DNA of 57,756 bases from Actinomycetota bacterium (GTDB lineage: Bacteria > Actinomycetota > Acidimicrobiia > Acidimicrobiales > Ilumatobacteraceae): assembly GCA_016870775.1 (NCBI GenBank), contig VGAK01000011.1, positions 1 through 57,756 on the forward strand, given 5' to 3'. Below the pieces are notes generated by a model that made no database searches, had not been told where the DNA came from, and saw nothing but the letters and a program-made list of their open reading frames with translations. A program made the position numbers and the translations under genes. This document shows, one piece after another, positions 16,827-25,083 of the stretch (positions are counted from its first letter, which is position 1; each line of letters opens with the position of its first letter).

Positions 16827-17591
16827 GTGAACCCACGCGACACCCGTCAGCAGCGCTCGTGGGATTCCGACACGCTCCCCGAGGGCCGCGAGAAGTCGGC
16901 GATGGTGAGGTCGATGTTCGATGCGATCGCCCCCCGCTACGACATGGTGAACCGGATCATGACGTTCCGGCTCGACGTGCAGTGGCGCCGCCGTGCGGTG
17001 CGCGACCTCGCCCTCCCGCCCGGTTCGGTGGTGCTGGACCTCGCGTCGGGGACCGGTGACCTGTGCATCGACCTCGCACGTGCCGGTCTCGAGCCGGTCT
17101 CGCTCGATCTCTCCCACGGCATGCTCGCCAACGACCGCAGCGGGGCCCCGCGCGCACAGGCCGACATCCTTCGTCTCCCCGTACCCGACGGCGCCGTCGA
17201 CGGGATCGTGTGCGGCTTCGCGTTGCGGAACCTCGTCGATCTGCCCGTTTTCTTCGCCGAGTGTGCGCGCGTGGTGCGGCCCGGTGGGCGCGTCGCCCTC
17301 CTCGATGTTGGCGTGCCGCACAACCGGGTCATCCGATGGGGCAACTCGGTGTACTTCGGTCGCATCGTGCCGAGGATCGGCGCCCTGCTGAGCGACGCAG
17401 CGGCGTACCGGTACCTTCCGCGCAGCGTGGCCTATCTTCCTGCGCGCGAGGTCCTCGTTGCCATGCTTCGCACCGCGGGGTTCCCCGACGCAGTGCACCA
17501 CCAGCTCTCCGGGGGACTCACCCAATTGATGACCGGGACCCGCGCCAGCGGCGGACCCGACCGGGACACCACCGGGGCGGATTCGCGGTGA
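16827..17591 (+). CDS. menG: Demethylmenaquinone methyltransferase
   Basis: Methylates demethylmenaquinone with S-adenosylmethionine, the last step of menaquinone synthesis. The 254-aa protein has the UbiE/MenG signature: FDAIAPRYDMVNRIMTFRLD near the N-terminus, the SAM motif I VLDLASGTGDL, and CGFALRNLVDLP. The GTG at 16827 follows TAGCCT by 7 bases. The end differs from the family: the terminal part lacks the usual conserved GIxxxH stretch and finishes in a short charged tail. The stop overlaps the menF start by 4 bases (GTGA), so the two are one operon. Confidence 0.92.
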   Translation: MNPRDTRQQRSWDSDTLPEGREKSAMVRSMFDAIAPRYDMVNRIMTFRLDVQWRRRAVRDLALPPGSVVLDLASGTGDLCIDLARAGLEPVSLDLSHGMLANDRSGAPRAQADILRLPVPDGAVDGIVCGFALRNLVDLPVFFAECARVVRPGGRVALLDVGVPHNRVIRWGNSVYFGRIVPRIGALLSDAAAYRYLPRSVAYLPAREVLVAMLRTAGFPDAVHHQLSGGLTQLMTGTRASGGPDRDTTGADSR

Positions 17592-18790
17592 GACAGCGAA
17601 CGATCCGCCTCGAGGCCGCACCCGACCTCAACCACGTCTGCCGCGGGGACGGTGTTCTGTTCGTGCGAGACGCAGTGGGAGTGTCGGGGCGCGGTGTCGC
17701 GGCCACGGGCACCGCAGAGGAAATGACCGCCCTCCTCGCCGCCATGGACACCGACCTCGACAACGGCGCCGTCGCCGTCGGTCTGGTCCCGTTCCTGCCC
17801 GGTGCCGACACCCGCTTCGTGATCCCTGAGTTCATCGTCTCGAAGCATCCCGACGGCACCACCACCGCGACGCTGGTCTCCCGCGACGACGCAGGCCTCA
17901 CCGATGCCGCGTTCCACGCCGCTCTGGCCGACGTGCGTGCGACCCGACCGCCACGTCCGACCGTGAACGGCTTTCGGGTCACACCGGCGACACCGGTGGA
18001 GAAGTATCTCGCGACCGTCACAGGCGCGCGCGATGCGGTCCGGGCAGGGTCGCTCGACAAGGTCGTCGTGGCTCGCGACATCGAGGTCCTCGCCGAGGAT
18101 CCGATCGACGTCCATGCCGTGCTGCTCCGCCTCCGCGCCTCGTTCGGCTCCAGTTACCGCTACTGCGTGGGCGACATGATCGGAGCCTCACCCGAGCTGC
18201 TGGTGGCCGTCGACGGCCGCAGTGTGCGCAGCCACCCGCTGGCGGGCACGGCGCCGCGCACGGGGGACCCCGACACCGACGCCCGGTTGGCGGCCGAGTT
18301 GATGGCGAGCACCAAGAACCAGGTCGAGCACCGCGTCGTCATAGACATGGTGCGCGACACGCTCCTGCCCCACTGTTCGTACCTCGACTGGGAGGCCGAA
18401 CCCTCCATCGTCGCGGTCGCCAACGTGCAGCACCTCGGCACCGAGATCGAGGGGGCGCTGTCCGAACCCCCGTCGTCGGTGTTGGACCTCGTGCGTCTCT
18501 TGAGCCCGACCCCGGCGCTCGGCGGTCACCCCTCTCGCGAGGCGATCGACTTCATCGTCTCCCATGAGCCGATGGAGCGCGGCTGGTACGGCGGAGCCGT
18601 CGGTTGGTTCGATGCACGCGGCGACGGTCAGTTCGCCGTCACGATCCGGTGCGCTCAGCTGTCGCGCGACCGCCGCACCGCGCGACTGTTCGCCGGTGGT
18701 GGCATCGTGGCCGAGAGCGACCCGTTCGCCGAGTTGGCCGAGACTCAGGCCAAGTTCCAGGCGATGCTCTCGGCGATCGTTCGTCCCTGA
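17588..18790 (+). CDS. menF: Isochorismate synthase
   Basis: Converts chorismate to isochorismate, the first committed step of menaquinone synthesis. The 400-aa protein has the chorismate-binding fold: the lysine region LDKVVVARDIEVL, SHPLAGTAPRTGD, the helix with GGHPSREAIDFI, and the metal-binding end WYGGAVGWFDARGDG with RLFAGGGIVAESDP. The last two blocks and their placement fit MenF/EntC-type isochorismate synthases rather than anthranilate or salicylate synthases. It overlaps menG by 4 bases and converges on menD, 40 bases away; MenD uses its product, so the two genes act in sequence despite opposite strands. Confidence 0.9.
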   Translation: MRQRTIRLEAAPDLNHVCRGDGVLFVRDAVGVSGRGVAATGTAEEMTALLAAMDTDLDNGAVAVGLVPFLPGADTRFVIPEFIVSKHPDGTTTATLVSRDDAGLTDAAFHAALADVRATRPPRPTVNGFRVTPATPVEKYLATVTGARDAVRAGSLDKVVVARDIEVLAEDPIDVHAVLLRLRASFGSSYRYCVGDMIGASPELLVAVDGRSVRSHPLAGTAPRTGDPDTDARLAAELMASTKNQVEHRVVIDMVRDTLLPHCSYLDWEAEPSIVAVANVQHLGTEIEGALSEPPSSVLDLVRLLSPTPALGGHPSREAIDFIVSHEPMERGWYGGAVGWFDARGDGQFAVTIRCAQLSRDRRTARLFAGGGIVAESDPFAELAETQAKFQAMLSAIVRP

Positions 18791-18830
18791 CCGGGAGGAT
18801 TGACTCCGGGCACCAACGCGCCCGTGGCGA

Positions 18831-20531
18831 CTATTCCGCCAGTGCCGCATCGACGGCGGAAACCGCGGCTGCGTTCGCCGACTCGTGGGCCGCGACATTG
18901 GCTCCACGCGCGAACCGAGCCTCGACGATGCGCACCCCCGGTGATCGCACCGCGGCCGAGAGCGCGGCTGCATCGACGACCTCGATGTGCTCGAGCCCGT
19001 GTGCCGCGGCCAGGGACGCGAACGTCACGCCGTGGGGCGTGCCGTAGAGAGACTCGAACACCGACTCCCCCACCACGGTGGCCTGCGGAAGGAAACTGAA
19101 GATCGACCCACCGTCGTTGTTCACCACCACCACGGTGAGCGACACGTCGCGGCGCGCCAGACCGATGAGTCCGTTCGCGTCGTGGAGGAGCGCCACGTCA
19201 CCGATCAGCAGCACTGTGTGCCGGCGCGTCGCGAGCGCGACGCCGATCGCCGTCGACACGACCCCGTCGATTCCGTTCGCTCCGCGGTTCGCGTGCACGG
19301 TCGCGTCCGGGGTGACGGTGCCGAACCACTCGACATCACGGATCGGCATCGAGGAGCTGACGACCAGCTGCGAGGAGCCGAGTGCGTCGGTGACGGTGCG
19401 TGCGACGGTGGGCTCGGACCACGTGGCACCACACCATTTGGAGAGTGCCGCTTGTGCCGCGGTCTCGGCGGCACCCCACCGGTCGAGCCACCCCGGGGGG
19501 GCGGTCGCGCCGGCGACCGATGATGCGACTCGACCGCAGATATCGGCCGCATCACCGGTGATGCGCAACGAGACTCGGTGGTCCGGATCGACGACCGCGT
19601 CCACCCCGGTGATCTGGATCGTCTCGGCGCCGGAGGCGACGAGCCACTGCGAGAGCACCTTGGACGCCGGCGGCTGACCGACTCTCACCACCACCTCGGG
19701 GGACAACTGCGCGGCGGCAGTCTGTGAGCGCAGGATCGGATCGAACCCCACAACGACGTGTCGATCGCATTCGCGAGCGCCGCTCAACGGATCTGCGAGC
19801 ACCGGCCATCCGAGCGCTCGTGCAAGATCGATCACCGATTGATCGGCCCCACGACCGGCCACCACGAGACCGCGCCGACCCGCCAGGCGACCCGCCACCT
19901 CGCCGATGGACCCGTCGTCGGGTCGCACGGCGAGATGCTGGGACATCCAAGCACCCGCGCGCGCGGGTGGCAGAGGCGACGCAGTCCCGACGAGTGGTTC
20001 ACGGAACGGCAGGTTCAGGTGCACCGGCCCGGGGCGACGTCCGGTCGACTCCGCGACGCAACGGGCCGCGAGAGCGCGCCATGTGTGGGCTGCATCGGCC
20101 GACGCGATCCCCGGATCATGGAACCACCGCACGGCGTCTCCGTAGAGCTTGGTCTGGTCGATCGTCTGGGGCGCGGCGACGTCGCGCAACTCGGGCGGGC
20201 GATCCGCGGTGCACACGATCATCGGGACCCCCGACAGGTGGGCCTCGGCGATGGCCGCGTGGAAGTGCGTGGCGGCGGTGCCGGACGTGCAGAGCAGCAC
20301 CGCGGGGGCACCGGTGGCCACCGCGATTCCGAGCGCGGCGAACGAGGCGCTGCGCTCGTCGTGGAAGACGTGCAGGACGAGATCGTCGCGCGCCGCGAGG
20401 GCGAGCGCCAGCGGTGTCGACCGGCTCCCCGGTGCGACCACGGCATGGGACACTCCGCAGCGCATCCACTCGTCGACGAGAGTGGCACAGAACGTGGCCG
20501 CGACGCCTGCTGTGTCGTTGGAGGGGTGCAT
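18831..20531 (-). CDS. menD: SEPHCHC synthase
   Basis: A thiamine-diphosphate enzyme that joins isochorismate and 2-oxoglutarate, second step of menaquinone synthesis. The 566-aa protein has the N-terminal APGSRSTPLALAL block typical of MenD, the catalytic glutamate in HDERSASFAALG, and the ThDP/Mg motif GDVALLHDANGL ending in VVNNDGG. The ATG at 20531 is preceded by CACGAT with a 7-base gap, a -10 that overlaps the -10 of the divergent DsbA gene. The open frame continues 107 codons upstream, antisense to that gene, without family similarity. Confidence 0.95.
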   Translation of the reverse strand: MHPSNDTAGVAATFCATLVDEWMRCGVSHAVVAPGSRSTPLALALAARDDLVLHVFHDERSASFAALGIAVATGAPAVLLCTSGTAATHFHAAIAEAHLSGVPMIVCTADRPPELRDVAAPQTIDQTKLYGDAVRWFHDPGIASADAAHTWRALAARCVAESTGRRPGPVHLNLPFREPLVGTASPLPPARAGAWMSQHLAVRPDDGSIGEVAGRLAGRRGLVVAGRGADQSVIDLARALGWPVLADPLSGARECDRHVVVGFDPILRSQTAAAQLSPEVVVRVGQPPASKVLSQWLVASGAETIQITGVDAVVDPDHRVSLRITGDAADICGRVASSVAGATAPPGWLDRWGAAETAAQAALSKWCGATWSEPTVARTVTDALGSSQLVVSSSMPIRDVEWFGTVTPDATVHANRGANGIDGVVSTAIGVALATRRHTVLLIGDVALLHDANGLIGLARRDVSLTVVVVNNDGGSIFSFLPQATVVGESVFESLYGTPHGVTFASLAAAHGLEHIEVVDAAALSAAVRSPGVRIVEARFARGANVAAHESANAAAVSAVDAALAE

Positions 20532-20537
20532 TGTGCC

Positions 20538-20543
20538 TATCGT
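20538..20543 (+). promoter_or_regulatory. Overlapping divergent -10 elements of menD and dsbA-like gene
   Basis: TATCGT on the plus strand ends 7 bases before the GTG of the DsbA-family gene. On the minus strand the same bases read as part of CACGAT, which ends 7 bases before the menD ATG. Only 19 bases separate the two start codons, so two RNA polymerases could not occupy this site at the same time, and the genes may be expressed alternately. Confidence 0.5.
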
Positions 20544-20550
20544 GTCACCT

Positions 20551-21225
20551 GTGCGGGTGGATGTTTGGTCCGACGTGGTCTGTCCCTGGTGCTTCATAGG
20601 GAAGCGCCGTTTCGACCGGGCCGTGGAGATCCTGCAGGAGAAAGGCGTCACCGAGACGATCCAGGTCGTGTACCGCGCATACCAACTCGACCCCACCGCC
20701 CCGATCGGTGAGCCGACACCCGTGCCCGACGCGTACGCCAAGAAGTTCGGGGGTCGCGAGCGGGCCGAACAGATCCTCGCCCATGTCACCGGGATCGCCG
20801 CCTCCGAGGGCATCGAGTTCCGCATGCACGATGCTCTCCGCGCCAACACCACCCTTGCTCACCGGGCACTCCGCTGGGCGCTCGCGGTCGCACCGGGGTC
20901 GGGACCCGATGCCCAGGCCCGCCTCAAGGAGTCGCTGCTCTCGGCGTACTTCACCGAGGGGCGCGATGTCGGGGATCCCGACACGATCGCTGCGTGCGCC
21001 GACCGGGCGGGTCTCGACGGAGCGACCCTGCGCGGCTGGCTCGACGGCGACGGTGGCACTGTCGAGGTGGTGGCCGACTTGCGGGCTGCGATCGACCGCG
21101 AGATCACCGGAGTTCCCGCGTTCGTGATCGACGACGCCTTCCTGGTGCCGGGGGCCCAGGACACCGACACCTTCGTGAACGTGATCGAGCGGATCCTCGC
21201 GCGGCGCGCCGACGCGGCCCGCTGA
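20551..21225 (+). CDS. DsbA-family oxidoreductase (FrnE-like)
   Basis: A 224-aa thioredoxin-fold protein with a helical insertion. The active site is CPWC in SDVVCPWCFIGKRRF, and the cis-proline region is ITGVPAFVIDDAFLVPGAQ, which fits the FrnE / 2-hydroxychromene-2-carboxylate isomerase-like group of DsbA proteins. There is no signal peptide, so it is probably cytoplasmic, as expected for FrnE. It lies between menD and menH and its stop shares one base with the menH start (TGATG), so it is in the men operon, but no role in quinone synthesis is known to me. GTG 20551 is the leaderless start; an in-frame GTG three codons earlier is less well placed. Confidence 0.88.
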   Translation: MRVDVWSDVVCPWCFIGKRRFDRAVEILQEKGVTETIQVVYRAYQLDPTAPIGEPTPVPDAYAKKFGGRERAEQILAHVTGIAASEGIEFRMHDALRANTTLAHRALRWALAVAPGSGPDAQARLKESLLSAYFTEGRDVGDPDTIAACADRAGLDGATLRGWLDGDGGTVEVVADLRAAIDREITGVPAFVIDDAFLVPGAQDTDTFVNVIERILARRADAAR

Positions 21226-22016
21226 TGCGACTCGCCGCGCATCGTCTCACGGTCACGGACGCAACCGACACGGCGCGCCTCGTCCTCCTCCACGGCTTCA
21301 CCCAGACAGGGCGCTCGTGGACTCCGGTCACAGAGTCGCTCTCCGGGCGACTCCCCCGGCACGAGATCGTTGCGCTCGATCTCCCCGGCCATGGTGGATC
21401 ACCCGATGGTGCGCGATCCCTCACCGACTGCGCCGACGATGTCGTCGAGTCGCTGGGAGCAAGGTCGTCCGGCACCGGTGAGCCACCGACGATCCTCGTT
21501 GGTTACTCGATGGGTGGACGCGTGGCTCTGCATGTCGCGCTCGACCACCCCGGGGCGGTCTCGGCACTCGTGTTGGTGAGCGCCACAGCGGGCATCGACG
21601 ACGCCGGGGAGCGCACGGCACGTCTCCGATCCGATGCCGCGCTCGCCGAGCGCGTCGAGGCGATCGGGACCGCCGCCTTCGTCGATGAATGGCTCGCCCA
21701 ACCGATGTTCGCATCGCTCTCGCGCGGGGCCGCACGGGTCGGGGAACGACTCGGGAACAGCGCGAGCGGTCTCGCCGATTCACTGCGCCATGCGGGCACC
21801 GGGACCCAGCAACCCCTGTGGGGACGGCTCGGAGAGATCGCGATGCCGGTTCTGGTGGTGACCGGCGACCTGGACACCAAGTTCACCGCCGTCGGTGACC
21901 GGCTCGCCACCGCCATCACCGGGGCTCGGCGCGTGCGGATTCCCGGTGCCGGCCACACCGTGCACCTCGAGGACACGCCCGCATTCGTCGACGCATTGTG
22001 CGGGTGGATCGGGTGA
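21225..22016 (+). CDS. menH: Alpha/beta hydrolase, probable SHCHC synthase
   Basis: MenH removes pyruvate from SEPHCHC, third step of menaquinone synthesis. The 263-aa protein is an alpha/beta hydrolase with oxyanion-hole LLHGFTQTGRSW, nucleophile elbow GYSMGGR, the aspartate in VTGDLDTKF and the catalytic histidine in PGAGHTVHLEDTP. The LHGFTQTGRSW block and the GYSMGGR elbow are usual in MenH, and the location between menD and menA supports the assignment; a general hydrolase cannot be excluded. The ATG shares one base with the stop of the DsbA gene. Confidence 0.82.
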   Translation: MRLAAHRLTVTDATDTARLVLLHGFTQTGRSWTPVTESLSGRLPRHEIVALDLPGHGGSPDGARSLTDCADDVVESLGARSSGTGEPPTILVGYSMGGRVALHVALDHPGAVSALVLVSATAGIDDAGERTARLRSDAALAERVEAIGTAAFVDEWLAQPMFASLSRGAARVGERLGNSASGLADSLRHAGTGTQQPLWGRLGEIAMPVLVVTGDLDTKFTAVGDRLATAITGARRVRIPGAGHTVHLEDTPAFVDALCGWIG

Positions 22017-22062
22017 CCGGGTCGATCGGGTTCAGCCGAGGTGCGCGCGGATTGGGCGCCGT

Positions 22063-22944
22063 TCACCGTGCGAGTGCGAGTGCGAGCCCGAACGAATAGG
22101 TGACACCGAAGACGATCTGGGCACGACCCACGGCCCCGAGCACGGCGATCAAGTCGCGCCCTCGCGCGCCCCTGCCCACCGCATCGAGAGCTGACCGAGC
22201 AGCGACCACGCCGATCAACCCGGCGAGCGCCCAGACACCGGCGGTGACGGCCGTGACGATCACCGCCACCCCGGCTCCCGCGACGAGGAGGGCGAAGAAC
22301 TTGCGCGTCGCCGCATCCCCCATGCGCACCGCGAGGGTGCGCTTGCCCGCGTCGGTGTCACCGGGGATGTCGCGCAGGTTGTTCACCACCAGCAACGCAC
22401 AGGCGAAGCACCCGACCGCCGCGCTCGCCACCAGTGAGTCGAGAGTGACCCTCTCGGCGACGGCGAACTCGGTGCCGGTCGTTGCGACGACGCCGAAGAA
22501 CACGAACACGAACACCTCCCCGAGGCCGGCGTATCCGTAGGGTCGGGGTCCGCCCGTGTAGGTCCACGCGGCCACGAGAGCCGTCGCACCGACCACCAGC
22601 AACCACCACGAGGTCACGGCGGCCAGAACGAGACCCGCGACAGCAGCGACCCCGAGCGACCCGAGCGCAGCCCTCTTGACCGCACCCGGGGATGCGAGCC
22701 CCGACGCCACCAACCGCACCGGCCCGACACGCGCGTCATCGGTGCCACGCACACCGTCGGAGTAGTCGTTCGCATAGTTGACCCCCACCTGGAGCGCGAG
22801 ACTCACCGCGGCCGCGAGCGCGAGCCTCCACCACACCGGATCGTCGGCGTTCGACGCGCACGCCACCCCGACCGCCACGGGCACGAACGCGGCCGGCAGG
22901 GTGCGTGGACGGGCACCGAGCCACCATGTCGGCAGGCTGGTCAT
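22063..22944 (-). CDS. menA: 1,4-dihydroxy-2-naphthoate polyprenyltransferase
   Basis: An integral membrane prenyltransferase that attaches the isoprenoid tail to 1,4-dihydroxy-2-naphthoate. The 293-aa protein has eight or nine hydrophobic stretches and the two aspartate-rich motifs of the UbiA family: NYANDYSDGVRGTD near residue 60, which binds the prenyl diphosphate magnesium, and NNLRDIPGDTDAGKRTLAVRMGD near residue 190 (quoted in part). WTYTGGPRPYGY is also typical of MenA. The ATG at 22944 has AGGTGA upstream. It is convergent with menH and divergent from menE. Confidence 0.94.
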   Translation of the reverse strand: MTSLPTWWLGARPRTLPAAFVPVAVGVACASNADDPVWWRLALAAAVSLALQVGVNYANDYSDGVRGTDDARVGPVRLVASGLASPGAVKRAALGSLGVAAVAGLVLAAVTSWWLLVVGATALVAAWTYTGGPRPYGYAGLGEVFVFVFFGVVATTGTEFAVAERVTLDSLVASAAVGCFACALLVVNNLRDIPGDTDAGKRTLAVRMGDAATRKFFALLVAGAGVAVIVTAVTAGVWALAGLIGVVAARSALDAVGRGARGRDLIAVLGAVGRAQIVFGVTYSFGLALALAR

Positions 22945-23040
22945 GTCACCTGCGCCGGCACCGTCCGCGCAGGATGACACGGTGGACGGGCGTGCGACAC
23001 ACTCCAAGTGTCGCAGAGACAGCAGCCTTAGAGTGAGCCG

Positions 23041-24162
23041 GTGCGCGAGGTGATCTGTCTCGACCTCCCCCTCGGCGACGAGTTCGTCACCCGCGTCCGG
23101 CGCGCCTGGGACGACGGAGATGCGGTCTTTCCCCTCGACCAGCGCCTCCCCGGCACCGCGCGCGAGACTCAACTTGCGACCGTGGCACCGACACGCATCG
23201 TCGACGCCGGTGGGGAGCGGGCCCACAACGGTCGACCGGCCGAGGATGGCGACGCGCTGATCGTTGCCACCAGTGGCACCACCGGTCAGCCGAAAGCGGC
23301 TGTGCTCACCATCGAGGCTGTCCGGGCGAGCGCACTCGCCTCCAGCGCACGACTCGGCGTCGGTCCCGACGACTGCTGGTTCGCGTGCCTCCCGCCGGCG
23401 CACGTGGGTGGCTTCTCCGTCGTCGCGCGCGCCATCGTCACTGGCGCACCCCTCATCACTGCTCCCCGCTTCGACCCCGCCGCCTATCGCGACGCCGCGG
23501 CGCGCGGCGCGACCCTGGTGTCGCTCGTCGCCACGGCACTCGGGCGCATCGATGCGTCGCTGGTGCGCACGATCGTGCTCGGCGGTTCACGACCGCCAGT
23601 GGACAGGCCCGGGAATTGTGTCGCGACCTACGGCATGACCGAGACCGGAAGCGGCGTCGTCTACGACGGAAGGGCCCTCGATGGCGTCGAGATCGAGATC
23701 CGCGATGGAATCGTGCACCTGCGATGCCCGATGCTGCTTCGCACCTACCGGGACGGCTCCCCGGGTGGCAGCGACATGGACCCGTGTGGTGCCGATGGGT
23801 GGTTCTGCACTCAGGATGCGGGCGAGATGCGTGACGGCGGCCTCGTGGTGCACGGCCGAATCGGCGATGTCATCGTCACCGGCGGCGAGAAGGTGTGGCC
23901 CGACGAGGTGGAGGCCGTGATCGCCACCCTGCCGGGAGTTGCCGAGGTCTGCGTCGCGGGCGTTCCCGATCCCGAGTGGGGAGATGCAGTGCACGCATGG
24001 ATCGTGCCGACCGGTGAGTGTCCCGGTCTCGCCGAGGTCAGGGACCACGTGAAGTCGACCCTGCCCGCGTGGTGTGCCCCGCGGGCGATCCGATGCATCG
24101 GGTCGATCCCGCGCACCCCGCTCGGCAAACCAATCAGATCCGCGCTCGTGGCGTCGAACTGA
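23041..24162 (+). CDS. menE: o-Succinylbenzoate-CoA ligase, compact form
   Basis: An ANL ligase of only 373 aa that would activate o-succinylbenzoate for MenB. The P-loop is ATSGTTGQPKAA (76-87), the A5 motif is TYGMTETGSGVVYDG, then GWFCTQDAGEM, and VTGGEKVWPDEVE, and the end has PRTPLGKPIRSAL with the A10 lysine. The N-terminal subdomain is shorter than in most acyl-CoA ligases, as in other compact actinobacterial MenE proteins. The assignment rests on this and the men context. GTG start with TAGAGT 6 bases upstream; leaderless. It is divergent from menA, 96 bases apart. Confidence 0.87.
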   Translation: MREVICLDLPLGDEFVTRVRRAWDDGDAVFPLDQRLPGTARETQLATVAPTRIVDAGGERAHNGRPAEDGDALIVATSGTTGQPKAAVLTIEAVRASALASSARLGVGPDDCWFACLPPAHVGGFSVVARAIVTGAPLITAPRFDPAAYRDAAARGATLVSLVATALGRIDASLVRTIVLGGSRPPVDRPGNCVATYGMTETGSGVVYDGRALDGVEIEIRDGIVHLRCPMLLRTYRDGSPGGSDMDPCGADGWFCTQDAGEMRDGGLVVHGRIGDVIVTGGEKVWPDEVEAVIATLPGVAEVCVAGVPDPEWGDAVHAWIVPTGECPGLAEVRDHVKSTLPAWCAPRAIRCIGSIPRTPLGKPIRSALVASN

Positions 24163-24298
24163 GCGCGGGACCGCCCGGCGTCCACCAGCGTCGCTTGACG
24201 GCGAGAGCGATCTCCGACCTCGGTGACGGGCTGAACGCCACCATGATGTCGGCGGGGCCACCGCGGAGACCGCACCACGCCGCGGCTCCGAGCCGGTG

Positions 24299-25045
24299 TC
24301 AGCCGGCCCCGCCCACTCCCGCACCGCCGTCGATGACGTAGGTCTCGCCGGTGATCCAGCTCGCGGCGTCCGAGACGAGGAATGTCGCCAGGTTCGCGAT
24401 GTCCTCGGGTTCCCCCAGCCTCTTCGTGGGCACGGTCTTTGCGATCTGCTCACCGAAGTTCTCGACGAGATACCCCGCGAAGTCGGTCTTCACGAGTCCC
24501 GGCGCGATGCCCACGACCCGCGTGGGGCCGAGCTCGCCGGCGAGCTGGCGCGTGAGGTGGATGAGTGCCGCCTTGGTCACGTTGTAGACACCCAGTCCGC
24601 CCCCGGCGCGCAGCCCACCCACCGATGAGATGTTCACCACGACCCCGGGGGAATCCTTCATCGCAGAATCCCACACGGCTTGCGTCCAGAACACCGGCGC
24701 CTTCAGGTTCACCTGCATCGTCTTGTCGTAGCGGGACTCGTCCACCCCCATCGTGGCGCCGTAGTACGGGTTCGTCGCCGCGTTGTTCACGAGGATGTCG
24801 AGCCGGCCGAACCGGGCGATCGTCTCGGCCACCACCTCGCGCGCGACGCCCAGATCGCCGACATTGACCGCACGGACGGCCACCTGCGCCCCCTCCGGGA
24901 AGTCGACGAGCACCGACTCGTCGATCTTGCGCGACACCATCATCACCTTGGCACCCGACTCGGCGAACTGCCGAGCGATCGCGAGCCCGATCCCCCGCGA
25001 TGCTCCCGTGACGAGCGCGACCCTGCCGTTCAGTGAGATCTGCAT
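24299..25045 (-). CDS. Short-chain dehydrogenase/reductase (SDR)
   Basis: A 248-aa classical SDR. It has the cofactor motif TGASRGIG (residues 14-21), NNAATNP, the catalytic serine in NISSVGGL and the catalytic YNVTK, and ends in the usual YVIDGGAG block. The arginine in MVSRK after the second strand suggests NADP(H) over NAD. The substrate is not visible; 3-oxoacyl or hydroxyacyl substrates are common for this group. TAGGTT at 25057-25052 is 6 bases before the ATG, with no ribosome binding site. The 136 bases between this gene and menE hold nothing I can identify. Confidence 0.9.
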   Translation of the reverse strand: MQISLNGRVALVTGASRGIGLAIARQFAESGAKVMMVSRKIDESVLVDFPEGAQVAVRAVNVGDLGVAREVVAETIARFGRLDILVNNAATNPYYGATMGVDESRYDKTMQVNLKAPVFWTQAVWDSAMKDSPGVVVNISSVGGLRAGGGLGVYNVTKAALIHLTRQLAGELGPTRVVGIAPGLVKTDFAGYLVENFGEQIAKTVPTKRLGEPEDIANLATFLVSDAASWITGETYVIDGGAGVGGAG

Positions 25046-25083
25046 GCGCCGAACCTAGTCCCGGGCCGCGTCGGCGGCGGGGT

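Noticed and set aside
15306-17621. 771-aa open frame on the minus strand across the acyl-CoA dehydrogenase and menG
   Set aside because: Out of frame with the acyl-CoA dehydrogenase and antisense to menG; Arg/His-rich with no family similarity.
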